38,139 bases of DNA from Bacillus subtilis (lineage in GTDB: Bacteria; Pseudomonadota; Alphaproteobacteria; Rhizobiales; Rhizobiaceae): assembly GCA_021733665.1 (NCBI GenBank), contig JAHREI010000013.1, forward strand, positions 1-38,139. The letters are read 5' to 3'. This document shows, piece by piece, positions 21,910 through 30,219 of the stretch. The notes beneath the pieces were generated by a model that worked only from the letters and a program-made list of their open reading frames with translations, ran no database searches and was not told where the DNA came from. The translations under genes and the position numbers were made by a program. Numbering within the stretch: the stretch's first letter is position 1; each line of letters begins with the position of its first letter.

Positions 21910-22337
21910 CACTCGACATTCATCTGACCAGTGACTGGGCACCGGAGCGTATTGCGCGTTACGGGCGGCAGATCACGGCATCTATGCAGCAAATGGTGGC
22001 GCGGTTTCCTAAAGATATCGAGATTAAATCTCTGATGCGGGAAATCCTCGCCGGTGAGCGCCAGCTTTGGCTGATCCTTGATGGCGAGGAATACGTCTCC
22101 TTTGTCCTCACCGAGATCAAACACAATCAGGCAACGGATCATCGCACGATCATGGTGACAGTTCTCGCCGGTGAAGATGGTTTGGACAGCACACCCTTAA
22201 TTGAAAAAATCGAACAATATGGCCGCGATAAGGGTTGCCATGAATGCAGCGTTCTTGGCCGCTTGGGCTGGAAACGGGCACTGGCAAAACAAGGTTACGG
22301 TGCGGAACTGGCAATGTTTCGGAAAGGACTGACATAA
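21906..22337 (+). CDS. GNAT-like virion-region protein
   Basis: 143 residues. The C-terminal 'KIEQYGRDKGCHECSVLGRLGWKRALAKQGYGAE' has the helix-strand-helix look of a GNAT acetyltransferase end, as found in some podovirus structural clusters. A clear acetyl-CoA loop (R/QxxGxG/A) is not visible, so it may be non-catalytic. It occupies the place where P22 has the tail needle gene 26, to which it has no similarity. Confidence 0.55.
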   Translation: MTLDIHLTSDWAPERIARYGRQITASMQQMVARFPKDIEIKSLMREILAGERQLWLILDGEEYVSFVLTEIKHNQATDHRTIMVTVLAGEDGLDSTPLIEKIEQYGRDKGCHECSVLGRLGWKRALAKQGYGAELAMFRKGLT

Positions 22338-23356
22338 TGGGCAAAAAAGGCGGCTCACAGACACAGACAACTGAGAACAAGCCGCCTGCATGGGCGGCTC
22401 CTTTGTTTAAACAGTCGGCAAGTGAAGCACAGAGGCTTTATGACAGCGGTAAAGGCGGCAATGTCTATCAAGGCCAGACCGTGGCCGATCTTGGAGCCAA
22501 TACACAGGCTGGCATTGGCAGCGTGATGAATGGCGGCGCTGATTATGGTGCTTTACGCGATCAGGCGGGACAACCAACCAGTGCGCAAACCAATTTGCAG
22601 GACTATGCCTCCGGTAAATATCTCAAAGAGGGCAATCCCTATTATCGTGAGCGGCTGAATAACGAGATCAGCTCCGCCAATGATCTGATCCAGAGCCAGT
22701 TTGCCGGATCGGGGCGCTATGGCTCCGGCGCGAATACCGATGTGCTTGGCAAGAACACCACCAATATGCTGCTGCAGGGGCTGGAGAGCGATTACAACCG
22801 CGCAATGGACAATCAGTTCAAGGCTGTTGGCGCGATTGATGCGGCCAATTCTCAGTCCATCCAGAACCAGCTTGGTGTGGATGCCGCGCAACTTGGCCGA
22901 GGGCAGGCGCAGATTGGCGCCGGACAAATTCAGGATAAGAACGCGCAGGATAAGCTGCAGGCTGATTATGCCAAATGGCAGGCAGAGGATATGCAGGACT
23001 GGACGCGCCTTGGTCTTCTGCAAAGTGCGGCTGCCGGTTCTGCGGGCAATTACGGTACCAATGTTCAGACCGTTAATCAGCCGTCTAACCCGCTTGGCGC
23101 TATCGGGGCGATTGGTTCGCTCTTTGCAAAATCCGATGCACGGCTCAAAGAGGATATTGAGCAGATTGGCACCTATGAAAACGGGCTGCCGATGTATGAG
23201 TTCAACTATATTGGCGAGCCAACACGCTTCCGTGGCCTGATGGCGCATGATGTTGCCGACAAATACCCGGATGCGGTTGTGCTGGAAGATGACGGCTATC
23301 TGGCAGTTAACTATGGCGCTCTTGGCATCAATATGGAGGTGGTAGCGCATGTTTAA
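22337..23356 (+). CDS. Virion protein with C-terminal S74-like chaperone segment
   Basis: 339 residues from ATG 22337, which overlaps the previous stop. The body is glycine/glutamine/alanine-rich ('GSGRYGSGANTDVLGKNTTNMLLQGLESDYNRAMDNQ') as in ejection proteins. The C-terminus 'SDARLKEDIEQIG...YEFNYIGEPTRFRGLMAHDVADKYPDAV' is a Peptidase_S74-like intramolecular chaperone motif, normally on tail spikes and fibres. P22 gp14/gp7 position. Whether the S74 part self-cleaves is unknown. Confidence 0.75.
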   Translation: MGKKGGSQTQTTENKPPAWAAPLFKQSASEAQRLYDSGKGGNVYQGQTVADLGANTQAGIGSVMNGGADYGALRDQAGQPTSAQTNLQDYASGKYLKEGNPYYRERLNNEISSANDLIQSQFAGSGRYGSGANTDVLGKNTTNMLLQGLESDYNRAMDNQFKAVGAIDAANSQSIQNQLGVDAAQLGRGQAQIGAGQIQDKNAQDKLQADYAKWQAEDMQDWTRLGLLQSAAAGSAGNYGTNVQTVNQPSNPLGAIGAIGSLFAKSDARLKEDIEQIGTYENGLPMYEFNYIGEPTRFRGLMAHDVADKYPDAVVLEDDGYLAVNYGALGINMEVVAHV

Positions 23357-23729
23357 TGCTTTGAAAGGCGCAGGCAGCGCCATGAGTACACTTGCACAGC
23401 CAACAGCAGCGGCCACAAGCGCCGCTACAAGCGGAGGTTTGTTCGGAGGTCTTAGTGATAAGCTGGAAGGTTTCCAGCAAGCGATTGCAGGTACACCGGA
23501 AAACCGCAATGTGTTCTCTCAAGCCTTGCAGGATATGAGCGGTGGCAAACTCGGCAAATATCGCTCCGAAATGAGCGATGCGGAAAAGAGCCGTCAGGAT
23601 TTGCTTGCTCAAATGGCGCAGAACCAGCCCAAAGCGCAATTCTCGCCGGTGCAGATGGCTGGAGGCCAGCAGGGTAATCCTCTCTCGGCATATATCGCCC
23701 AAATCATGGGGAAAGGCGGGCAGGTATGA
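23349..23729 (+). CDS. Small internal virion protein candidate
   Basis: 126 residues, alanine/glycine-rich N-terminus then a helical region (MSDAEKSRQDLLAQMAQ) and a C-terminus 'AQFSPVQMAGG...NPLSAYIAQIMGKGG'. The FSPVQ ending recurs in the M15 peptidase at 32325-33062. It overlaps both neighbours by a few bases. Position corresponds to P22 ejection genes; function inferred. Confidence 0.6.
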   Translation: MFNALKGAGSAMSTLAQPTAAATSAATSGGLFGGLSDKLEGFQQAIAGTPENRNVFSQALQDMSGGKLGKYRSEMSDAEKSRQDLLAQMAQNQPKAQFSPVQMAGGQQGNPLSAYIAQIMGKGGQV

Positions 23730-26296
23730 CAGCAGAGCTTCGAGCGTATAATCCGTCGTGGAAAGACCGGCTCGCCAGTGCTTTACTCGGAGATAGTAAG
23801 GCGGGGAGCGAATGGGGACGATTTGTTGAAAGCACAGTAGGCTCAACCGGTCTCGGGAACTCCAAGATTGGGCTCCTTGATCTTACACCCGCCGGAATGG
23901 CTTTCTCCGGCAATGATGCTGTTCGTTCTGCTCAAAACGGACATTATGGCGAGGCGGCACTGAACGCGCTTGGAGCAGTTCCGGCAGGGGTAGTTACAGC
24001 TGGGTTATCTAAAGGTAGCCAAGCGGTTAAAGTTCCCTTTCAGTCGCTCATGAAGCAGTTTCAAGAGGCCGAAGACATTGTAAAAAGCAGCAGTTCGTGG
24101 CATAATCCACCAGCTAAGACGCAACGTCATATTTCGCAGGATTACCCGAATGGGGTGCCTGTGGATGCTACTGGAAGGATCACCCGTGACATCGAAGGAC
24201 GAGAACTCACAGCTCCTATCATCGTTGGATGGAATGACATTCGAGGAGCAGCTGGAGGCACAGAAATCCCCCTCCTACCGTCGCAATTTGCCACAGTCAC
24301 AGAGAGATCGATTGGCACGAGGCCTACGGGCGTTGCGGGCAGCACGCTTGGAAGAAAAGAAAACGGGGCGTATGTTGTCAGACGTGGTCCGGATGGGTTA
24401 GAGCGCGACATTTATTATCGAGACTCTTTATCGCCTGAAGAGGCGAATAAAACAATTTCCCATGAAATTGGGCATATGATCGACGATCTTGTGGGAAATC
24501 GGATTGGTCAAAAAGACGGTATTCCGATTAATGCAATCCCATTGACTGGGGTTAAAAAAGACGCAGGGCGTGTATACAATGATACGCATACTGATCCATC
24601 CGATTGGCGCCTTAAGCGTCAGGAGGAGACCGGTGAGATCATGCCGTCAAAATATCAAGAGACGCCTGAAAGTATCGGTTACCCGAAGAATGAGGTCGAC
24701 TCCGAACTGATGGCGAATGCCATTGCTGTTTATGCAACCGCCCCCAATTATATTAAAACCGTTGCGCCAAAGCTTGCTGCGCGGGTGCGTGAGTATGTTA
24801 ATTCACACCCTACCCTAAAACATATCATTCAGTTCAACAGCCTTGCCGCTGCCGGTGGTGCTGGTGCGGCTGCAATGATGCCTGACGATGCAAAGGCGGC
24901 TCCGATGTTCGATCTTCTTACCAATTTCATGGATCGCCCTGTAACGCAGAACCGGTTGTTGGCTCCGTTTTTGACTGGGCAAGGGCAGCAGTTCTCACCG
25001 CGACCAAATACGAACATGCTTTTGCAGGGAGCAGAAGCTGCACAGCAGCCAGCCCCGCCATTATCTGCACCCACTGAGATATTGCGAAAACAGGTCGCGG
25101 AAGTGCCGCGAGCGGTCGATCCGATGCCGACAGCAGCAATCCAGCAGAAAACACCACAACAGCCGCCACAGTCCAAATCTGGCGGCTTTTTTGATGGCCT
25201 GTCCAAGTTTGGTGAAAGCGATTTCGGCCAGCGCTTGGGGGATATGATGCTTGGTTGGGGCATGGGCGGCACCATGCAGGATAGCCTGTCTAAAGGCAGC
25301 CAGATGATTGCCGCCGGTAATCAGGATCGAAAGGCCAAAAAAGAACAGTTCAGCACTGCTGAATGGCTCAAAAAGCAAGGCATGGATGAGGAAGAAGCCA
25401 AATACGTTGCTGGCAATTCTCAGGCACTAAATGCCTATCTGATTGCACTACGTAAAGGTGTTGATCCGAAAGAGGCATTACAACAGCGGAAGCTGGAACT
25501 GGAAATCAAAAGTCTGGCGTCAGGCAAGCCAGGAGCAGGCAGTAGCTTTGGAAATCTTGACGCTCAGGCGCAGGCGGCAGGACTTGTCCCAGGAACGCCT
25601 GAATATCAGAACTTCATGCTTAATGGGGGTGGTGCACCAGCAACTTTTCGAGCGCTTGATATGCAGGCGCAAGCGGCTGGCTTTTCGCCCAATACGCCGG
25701 AATATAATGAATTCATGGCAACGCGTGGGGCAGGCCTTGCGGCGGGGGCAGCGCAAAATGCTAAGAACGCAGCGGATATTGACACAGGCGGAGCGGCGGC
25801 GGGTGCAAAGGAGGGTGGCAAAAAGACTATGGAGACCGGCTTTAGCGCATGGCAGGATTATGGAAAGCTGCAAACAAGCGTTGGAAATATTGACGAGGCT
25901 ATTGCAGCCATTGATCGGGGAGCCAGTGCAGGCTTAGTTTATAATATGCTTCCAAATGTCACCGAAGCATCGGCATCACTCAAAAATGCGCTTGATCGAA
26001 TGGGGCTCGACGTTATCGGCTCTGTCACATTCGGTGCGCTTTCCGAAGGTGAAATGCACCTCGCAATGGATACCGCAGCGCCACGAGGCCTGCAGCCTGC
26101 GGAACTCCGAGTTTGGCTTGAGCGTAAGCGCGCTGCACAGACCAAGGCTGCGGAAATGCTTGCCGATGCTGCCCAGTACCTCACGAAGCCGGGCAACACT
26201 ATTAATGGCTGGATTGAGCGCAATCGTAAAGTAAAAGGCGGCAACTCCACCAATTCAGGCGATGCCGTGGATTTCTCTGATTACTTCAAACAGTGA
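23726..26296 (+). CDS. Large ejection-type protein with a zincin metallopeptidase motif
   Basis: 856 residues, starting 4 bases inside the previous gene. Residues 240-262 contain 'NKTISHEIGHMIDDLVG': HEIGH at 246-250 with a possible third ligand E327 in 'DSELMANAIAVYA', a gluzincin-like pattern. The centre is low-complexity (A, Q, P). Residues about 610-670 repeat a unit with QAQAAG and TPEY twice. The C-terminal 170 residues are helical. Position equals P22 gp20/gp7. Protein is likely packaged and injected; the peptidase may trim itself, partners, or host envelope proteins. Confidence 0.75.
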   Translation: MTAELRAYNPSWKDRLASALLGDSKAGSEWGRFVESTVGSTGLGNSKIGLLDLTPAGMAFSGNDAVRSAQNGHYGEAALNALGAVPAGVVTAGLSKGSQAVKVPFQSLMKQFQEAEDIVKSSSSWHNPPAKTQRHISQDYPNGVPVDATGRITRDIEGRELTAPIIVGWNDIRGAAGGTEIPLLPSQFATVTERSIGTRPTGVAGSTLGRKENGAYVVRRGPDGLERDIYYRDSLSPEEANKTISHEIGHMIDDLVGNRIGQKDGIPINAIPLTGVKKDAGRVYNDTHTDPSDWRLKRQEETGEIMPSKYQETPESIGYPKNEVDSELMANAIAVYATAPNYIKTVAPKLAARVREYVNSHPTLKHIIQFNSLAAAGGAGAAAMMPDDAKAAPMFDLLTNFMDRPVTQNRLLAPFLTGQGQQFSPRPNTNMLLQGAEAAQQPAPPLSAPTEILRKQVAEVPRAVDPMPTAAIQQKTPQQPPQSKSGGFFDGLSKFGESDFGQRLGDMMLGWGMGGTMQDSLSKGSQMIAAGNQDRKAKKEQFSTAEWLKKQGMDEEEAKYVAGNSQALNAYLIALRKGVDPKEALQQRKLELEIKSLASGKPGAGSSFGNLDAQAQAAGLVPGTPEYQNFMLNGGGAPATFRALDMQAQAAGFSPNTPEYNEFMATRGAGLAAGAAQNAKNAADIDTGGAAAGAKEGGKKTMETGFSAWQDYGKLQTSVGNIDEAIAAIDRGASAGLVYNMLPNVTEASASLKNALDRMGLDVIGSVTFGALSEGEMHLAMDTAAPRGLQPAELRVWLERKRAAQTKAAEMLADAAQYLTKPGNTINGWIERNRKVKGGNSTNSGDAVDFSDYFKQ

Positions 26297-26303
26297 GGCA
26301 GAC

Positions 26304-26540
26304 ATGAAGCGAAAGAGGAAGCTGAAAGTCAGCAACCAAGTGACGTTGGATATGCTCTGTCAAGCTTTAGGCATGGCTGTAGTGCTCTGTAGAGAGAAAA
26401 GGGGCGCTGGATCTCTCGTTAATGCTTTACTCTATGCAGATATAATAAAGGATGCGGCTACCACTGATGCAGAGGCCTTATTCAAGGATTTAAAACTACC
26501 GTACTATGATACTGAATTAGGTGGAACTGTTCGCCCCTGA
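26304..26540 (+). CDS. Small hypothetical protein between ejection genes
   Basis: 78 residues from ATG 26304 with GAGG upstream. A very basic N-terminus (MKRKRKLKVSNQ) precedes a helical region (LDMLCQALGMAVVLCREKRGAG). More AT-rich than the flanking virion genes. Converges on the minus-strand gene 26517-26951, overlapping by 24 bases. No family recognised. Confidence 0.6.
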   Translation: MKRKRKLKVSNQVTLDMLCQALGMAVVLCREKRGAGSLVNALLYADIIKDAATTDAEALFKDLKLPYYDTELGGTVRP

Positions 26541-26951
26541 TGGTAGATTTGTTTCTCTGGCAGTATAAACCGCTTTGCAGGCTGGGCATATGTTATGCCC
26601 GCCTACACCTCTCGTTATCATATTTTGATGCCCATTTGTTGATAAGCATGATGGGCAAAAAGCTCGAGGATGCAGCTTGCCATCCTCGCCAATGCCGAAT
26701 TGATAAGCCCCTATGGTCTTGGTTGAGAATTTACCGCTTTCTATCGCCGAGAGCCTAGCAATTTCGGTCTCTTTTTCTTGGAGTAGCGTTTTGGCGTCTG
26801 CCAGTGCAATTTTTACATCTGCAAGAGCAGAATAAAGATCTGCAGCTTGGAGTTTGAACTCAGCATCCTTGTATTGATTGCTAATTTCTTTGAGCTTTTT
26901 TGCAATATCTAATGCTTGTGCCGCCGCAGCGATGCCGGTCATAATATCCAT
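26517..26951 (-). CDS. Coiled-coil / zinc-ribbon accessory protein
   Basis: 144 residues. N-terminal helix and coiled coil (about 10-72), a short β region, then a four-cysteine zinc ribbon: C99-P-S-C102 and C122-P-A-C125. It is antisense within the ejection operon, so likely expressed independently in the lysogen. Similar small coiled-coil/zinc-ribbon proteins occur in phages and mobile elements without assigned function. AT-leaning composition suggests cargo. Confidence 0.7.
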   Translation of the reverse strand: MDIMTGIAAAAQALDIAKKLKEISNQYKDAEFKLQAADLYSALADVKIALADAKTLLQEKETEIARLSAIESGKFSTKTIGAYQFGIGEDGKLHPRAFCPSCLSTNGHQNMITRGVGGHNICPACKAVYTARETNLPSGANSST

Positions 26952-27009
26952 AAATCACCCCCCAATTTAACTCCTTTGATTAATCCCGATTCTCCATAAG
27001 GAGTCGACT

Positions 27010-28743
27010 ATGCCTATCGTTAAGATGCCAGACGGAGCGCAGGTGCGTTTTCCGGATGATATGCCACGCGAACAGATCCGAGATATGATCGCGTCAAAAT
27101 TCCCCGAAGTGGCACAACAGGTACCGAAGCCGCCGGTCGATGACCCGCGTGATAGCTTCCTCGGTAAGGTGGATGCGACTATGCGCGGCGCTGCCGACAT
27201 GATGTCATTCGGCTTTGCGGATGAAATCGCGGCTGGTGGTGATGCGCTGTTTAATCCTATTTTTGGATCAGGTCAGGATGGCGAGAGCTTTTCAGATCGG
27301 TATAACGCCAATCTCAAACAGCAGCGCGGTATTGACGATGCCGATTATGAAAACCGCTTTGGTTATCGCCTCGGTGGGCAGCTTGCAGGTGGTTTAACTG
27401 GTGGCGTTGGTATGGCAAAGTCTGGCCTGTCCGCCAGTGCAAATGCTGTTAATGCTGGCAAAAGCCTTGGAAAGGTGGCCATTATATCCGGCCTTGAAGG
27501 CGCAGGAATGGGGATGGCGCATGGATTTGGTAGCGGAGAGGGTGTTGATGGTCGAATTTCTTCTGCAAAAGATGGCGGGAAGTATGGCGGGTTGCTTGGT
27601 TTAGCCGCGCCCGTAGCAATTGCTGGCGCAACTAACGGTATTAAAAAGCTTGTATCGCCTTACACGTTGCCAGCGGAACGCCAAGCGATGGCGCAGGCAT
27701 TGAAGCATGAAGGCGTTGAACTTACTGCCGGTCAGGTCACCGGTAGCGATACGCTCCGTTATGCGGAAAGTGAAATTGGTGGGCGCGTGGCAAAAGGACT
27801 TGCTGATCGCCAGAGGGAGCAATTTACACGCGCTGCCCTTAAGCGCATCGGCATTGATGCGGAACGCGCCACACCTGAGGTGATTGATAATGCTTTTACG
27901 ACTATCGGAAAGCAATTTGATGACCTTGCTTATCGAAACAACATTGTCCCAGATCAGAAATTAGCTGGCGATCTTAAGAAGGTTTATCAGGGGTATGCTG
28001 AGCTGGTGAATGAAAGCGCCCGCGCTCCAATTGTTGAGAATGTGACCAAGGATATTGTTAATTCTGCACAGAAGGGCAACATTACCGGAGATGCTTATCA
28101 GTCTTTACGCTCACGGTTGCAGCGAGCAGCGCGGAGTACAAAAGATTCTGATCTTGCTGGCACTTTGCGTGGGATTGGCGATGCTTTGGATGAAGCTATG
28201 GCGAGAAGCATCCTTAAAACCAATCCGAGTGATATAGGCGGCTGGCAGCAGGCGCGTAGGCAATATAAAAACTTGCTCGTGATTGAAAAATCACTTGCGG
28301 GGGCAGGTGAAAACACAGCGCTTGGTATGATCTCCCCGTCACAGCTACGGAACGCAGCCACGCAGCAAGGCCGAAGGGCTTATGTACGTGGACAGGGTGA
28401 TTTTGCTGAATTAGCGCGCGCAGGTGAGGCACTTATGAAGCCGATGCCTAATAGCGGTACGGCTGGACGTTTGAGTGCGCAAAGCTTGAAAACTGGTATT
28501 CTTCCCGCTTTAGGGGCTGCAGCCGGTAGTACAGGCGGGCTTGGGCTTGGTACACTTGCTGGATTTGCCGCAGGGAAGGCGCTACCGGCTGGTATTGGAC
28601 GTTTAATGATGAGTGCACCGGTACAAAGCTATTTGGTAAATCAGGCTGCATCTGGTGCGGCATCTCCACAGCTAAAGGCATTGCTCAATGCTTTGGCGAA
28701 TACGGGCGGTTCAGGGGTTGCGGGGAGGCTTCCTTCGCCATGA
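27010..28743 (+). CDS. Ejection/internal virion protein (P22 gp16-position)
   Basis: 577 residues behind AAGGAG. The opening 'MPDGAQVRFPDDMPREQIRDMIASKFPE' is a small domain typical of DNA-ejection proteins in P22-like and related podoviruses. The middle has glycine-rich hydrophobic stretches (YGGLLGLAAPVAIAG) and helices; the C-terminus another glycine/alanine hydrophobic region (LPALGAAAGSTGGLGLGTLAGFAAGKALPAG) suited to membrane insertion. Last gene of the head-ejection block, as P22 gene 16. Confidence 0.75.
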   Translation: MPIVKMPDGAQVRFPDDMPREQIRDMIASKFPEVAQQVPKPPVDDPRDSFLGKVDATMRGAADMMSFGFADEIAAGGDALFNPIFGSGQDGESFSDRYNANLKQQRGIDDADYENRFGYRLGGQLAGGLTGGVGMAKSGLSASANAVNAGKSLGKVAIISGLEGAGMGMAHGFGSGEGVDGRISSAKDGGKYGGLLGLAAPVAIAGATNGIKKLVSPYTLPAERQAMAQALKHEGVELTAGQVTGSDTLRYAESEIGGRVAKGLADRQREQFTRAALKRIGIDAERATPEVIDNAFTTIGKQFDDLAYRNNIVPDQKLAGDLKKVYQGYAELVNESARAPIVENVTKDIVNSAQKGNITGDAYQSLRSRLQRAARSTKDSDLAGTLRGIGDALDEAMARSILKTNPSDIGGWQQARRQYKNLLVIEKSLAGAGENTALGMISPSQLRNAATQQGRRAYVRGQGDFAELARAGEALMKPMPNSGTAGRLSAQSLKTGILPALGAAAGSTGGLGLGTLAGFAAGKALPAGIGRLMMSAPVQSYLVNQAASGAASPQLKALLNALANTGGSGVAGRLPSP

Positions 28744-28950
28744 GTCTGGGACTTTGTTGCCAGTGGTTTCAATTCCCCAGATAACAAGCACCCCAACAGT
28801 AAACCCACCTAGCGCTATTTGCCCCCAATCGAAATAACCAGTGTACCACTCACCAAGCCAGATAAGAGCTACAACCGACCAGATCGGCCACCATTTAAAC
28901 GGTGTCCTGTCAATCTTTGGTTCGTTAGGATCATGTTCGATTTGGTTCAT
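28711..28950 (-). CDS. Two-helix inner-membrane protein at the sieA position
   Basis: 79 residues from ATG 28950 (a TTG at 28971 would add 7 and overlap the upstream gene). Two membrane helices: 'WWPIWSVVALIWLGEWYTGYF' and 'IALGGFTVGVLVIWGIE', with a charged N-terminus and basic C-tail (RRKPPRNP). Third gene of a leftward operon from the RHH repressor. P22 encodes its membrane exclusion protein SieA at this map position; sequence similarity is not claimed. Its end overlaps the plus-strand ejection gene by 33 bases. Confidence 0.65.
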   Translation of the reverse strand: MNQIEHDPNEPKIDRTPFKWWPIWSVVALIWLGEWYTGYFDWGQIALGGFTVGVLVIWGIETTGNKVPDSWRRKPPRNP

Positions 28951-28963
28951 TCGGCACCAATCA

Positions 28964-29443
28964 TCAATCAATTCTCGTGCAAACGCCGCCGGTTATTGAC
29001 GGAGTATTAGAGTTATCTTTCTCTCCGTCTGTATAACCATACATGTACGCCTTCAAATATCGATTGGTTGAAAAATCAAAGATATGCTCGGTGAGAGATG
29101 ACGTGCAACGCAACACCCCGCCGGTTGTAACAAAAGGGATACGACCGTCCACTGAATAATTCAGGCATGGGAACGCGTTACTTGACCCTTCATCAGTAAT
29201 TTTAACATTGTAACGCGGCGCTCCAGTGTCTGCTGCTGCGTAGCGATTTAAGGATAATATAAAACTATCCTTTGGACGGAAACGCGTTCCCACGAAACTA
29301 TCGAGATCTTTGTTGTAAACAATACCGCCCATGGCTTCATCCTTACAATAGTATCTGGACGCTGGCTCTAAAGCGTGAACTTGAGAAGATAATAATATAA
29401 ACACTGATGCCGTAGCAAAAATTACGAACTTAGCCCCCCTCAT
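28964..29443 (-). CDS. Exported protein, lysogenic-conversion candidate
   Basis: 159 residues. Signal peptide 1-24 (basic MRGAK, hydrophobic FVIFATASVFILLSS, cleavage near VHA-LE). The mature part has four cysteines (C33, C93, C113, C155), enough for two disulfides, and looks β-rich. It overlaps the RHH gene by 4 bases, so is expressed with a gene of the lysogenic state. A periplasmic or secreted protein of a prophage may block phage entry or change the host surface. No family recognised. Confidence 0.7.
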   Translation of the reverse strand: MRGAKFVIFATASVFILLSSQVHALEPASRYYCKDEAMGGIVYNKDLDSFVGTRFRPKDSFILSLNRYAAADTGAPRYNVKITDEGSSNAFPCLNYSVDGRIPFVTTGGVLRCTSSLTEHIFDFSTNRYLKAYMYGYTDGEKDNSNTPSITGGVCTRID

Positions 29444-29886
29444 TCACCCTTCCTCCGCTTTAGCTCTGTATCTCTGTTTTTGATGCGGCCATCGATGCCC
29501 CTTTGAACCTTTATATCTAAGCCTTCTAAGCGGCCTCGCAATAATTCAGCCACCTCTTTAGCAGCCTCCTTAGCCGCAGCCTTAGCTGCAGATTCCACCA
29601 TTGCTTCTAATTGTGCGGCGTCAGGGGGCTCTATGGTTGCGCTGTTGCTCGAGTTTAAGGATGTCTCAAGACGGGTTATTTTTTCTCTACAATTCAGAAG
29701 TTCATTTTTTAGAGTCATATTTTGCTCTGCCAACACCAAGCCATCTTCAAGTCGATGGATAATCTCTGCGTTCATGGATCGATTATTTTTTTCCGCAGCC
29801 TCGCGGATACGATCGCGAAGGCCGTCTGGCATTCGGATTTGAAAGCGCTCTGCGAGCTGGCTTGGGTATTTTGAATCATCTGACAT
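29440..29886 (-). CDS. Arc/Mnt-type ribbon-helix-helix repressor with coiled-coil tail
   Basis: 148 residues from ATG 29886. 'ERFQIRMPDGLRDRIREAAEKNNRSMNAEIIHRLEDGL' is the RHH DNA-binding fold of P22 Arc/Mnt. It is followed by a coiled coil (about 60-85) and a helical alanine/lysine-rich oligomerisation region, longer than P22 Mnt (82 residues). There is no Shine-Dalgarno. A promoter with 17-base spacer ends six bases before the ATG, predicting a leaderless mRNA. Divergent from a second RHH gene and an antirepressor, as mnt is from arc-ant in P22. Confidence 0.85.
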   Translation of the reverse strand: MSDDSKYPSQLAERFQIRMPDGLRDRIREAAEKNNRSMNAEIIHRLEDGLVLAEQNMTLKNELLNCREKITRLETSLNSSNSATIEPPDAAQLEAMVESAAKAAAKEAAKEVAELLRGRLEGLDIKVQRGIDGRIKNRDTELKRRKGE

Positions 29887-29891
29887 GATTG

Positions 29892-29942
29892 AATGATTGC
29901 AAGTAGCACTCAAAAAATCAATGAGTGCTACTTGCAATCATT
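29892..29942. promoter_or_regulatory. Perfect 21-bp inverted repeat operator between divergent RHH genes
   Basis: 29892-29912 and 29922-29942 are exact reverse complements, with a 9-base spacer. Each arm holds GTGCTACTTGCAATC. The second RHH gene and the antirepressor read rightward from here. Probable binding site of the RHH proteins. Confidence 0.85.
29893..29921 (-). promoter_or_regulatory. Leftward promoter of the RHH repressor operon
   Basis: On the minus strand TTGATT (29921-29916), 17 bases, AATCAT (29898-29893), then six bases to ATG 29886. The left arm of the 21-bp inverted repeat covers its -10 and spacer, implying autoregulation. Confidence 0.6.
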
Positions 29943-29962
29943 GACGGGTTGTGTAATCGTGT

Positions 29963-29977
29963 GAGTGCAAGTCGCAC
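29963..29977. promoter_or_regulatory. Third copy of the RHH operator unit
   Basis: On the minus strand GTGCGACTTGCACTC, two differences from the unit in the inverted repeat. It lies just before the AAGGAG site of the rightward RHH gene, where binding would obstruct that transcript. Confidence 0.65.
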
Positions 29978-29990
29978 CTAAGGAGATTTA

Positions 29991-30179
29991 ATGGCATACC
30001 CGAGCGAAATGGCTCCGAAATTACAGGTGAGGTTTCCACCTGAATTAAAGGAGTTCATTGAATTAGAGGCAAAGAAGAATTCAAGTTCTCAGAACTCTGA
30101 AATCATCCGGTGCATTCGAGAGCGAATGGAGCGGGTAGGTTTCAAAACAATAAAGGCCGAGGCGCACTGCAATGCGTAA
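29991..30179 (+). CDS. Arc-like ribbon-helix-helix protein
   Basis: 62 residues behind AAGGAG. 'PKLQVRFPPELKEFIELEAKKNSSSQNSEIIRCIRERME' is a complete Arc-type RHH domain; length close to P22 Arc (53). It precedes the antirepressor gene in the same direction, as arc precedes ant in P22, where Arc damps the ant promoter. Confidence 0.85.
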   Translation: MAYPSEMAPKLQVRFPPELKEFIELEAKKNSSSQNSEIIRCIRERMERVGFKTIKAEAHCNA

Positions 30180-30219
30180 TCCTCAGCCTTCAAAATTCCC
30201 CAACTAAAAGGAATATGAA

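Noticed and set aside
21906-22337. Tail needle (P22 gp26) assignment from map position.
   Set aside because: The protein looks like a compact GNAT-type fold and lacks the long coiled coil of gp26.
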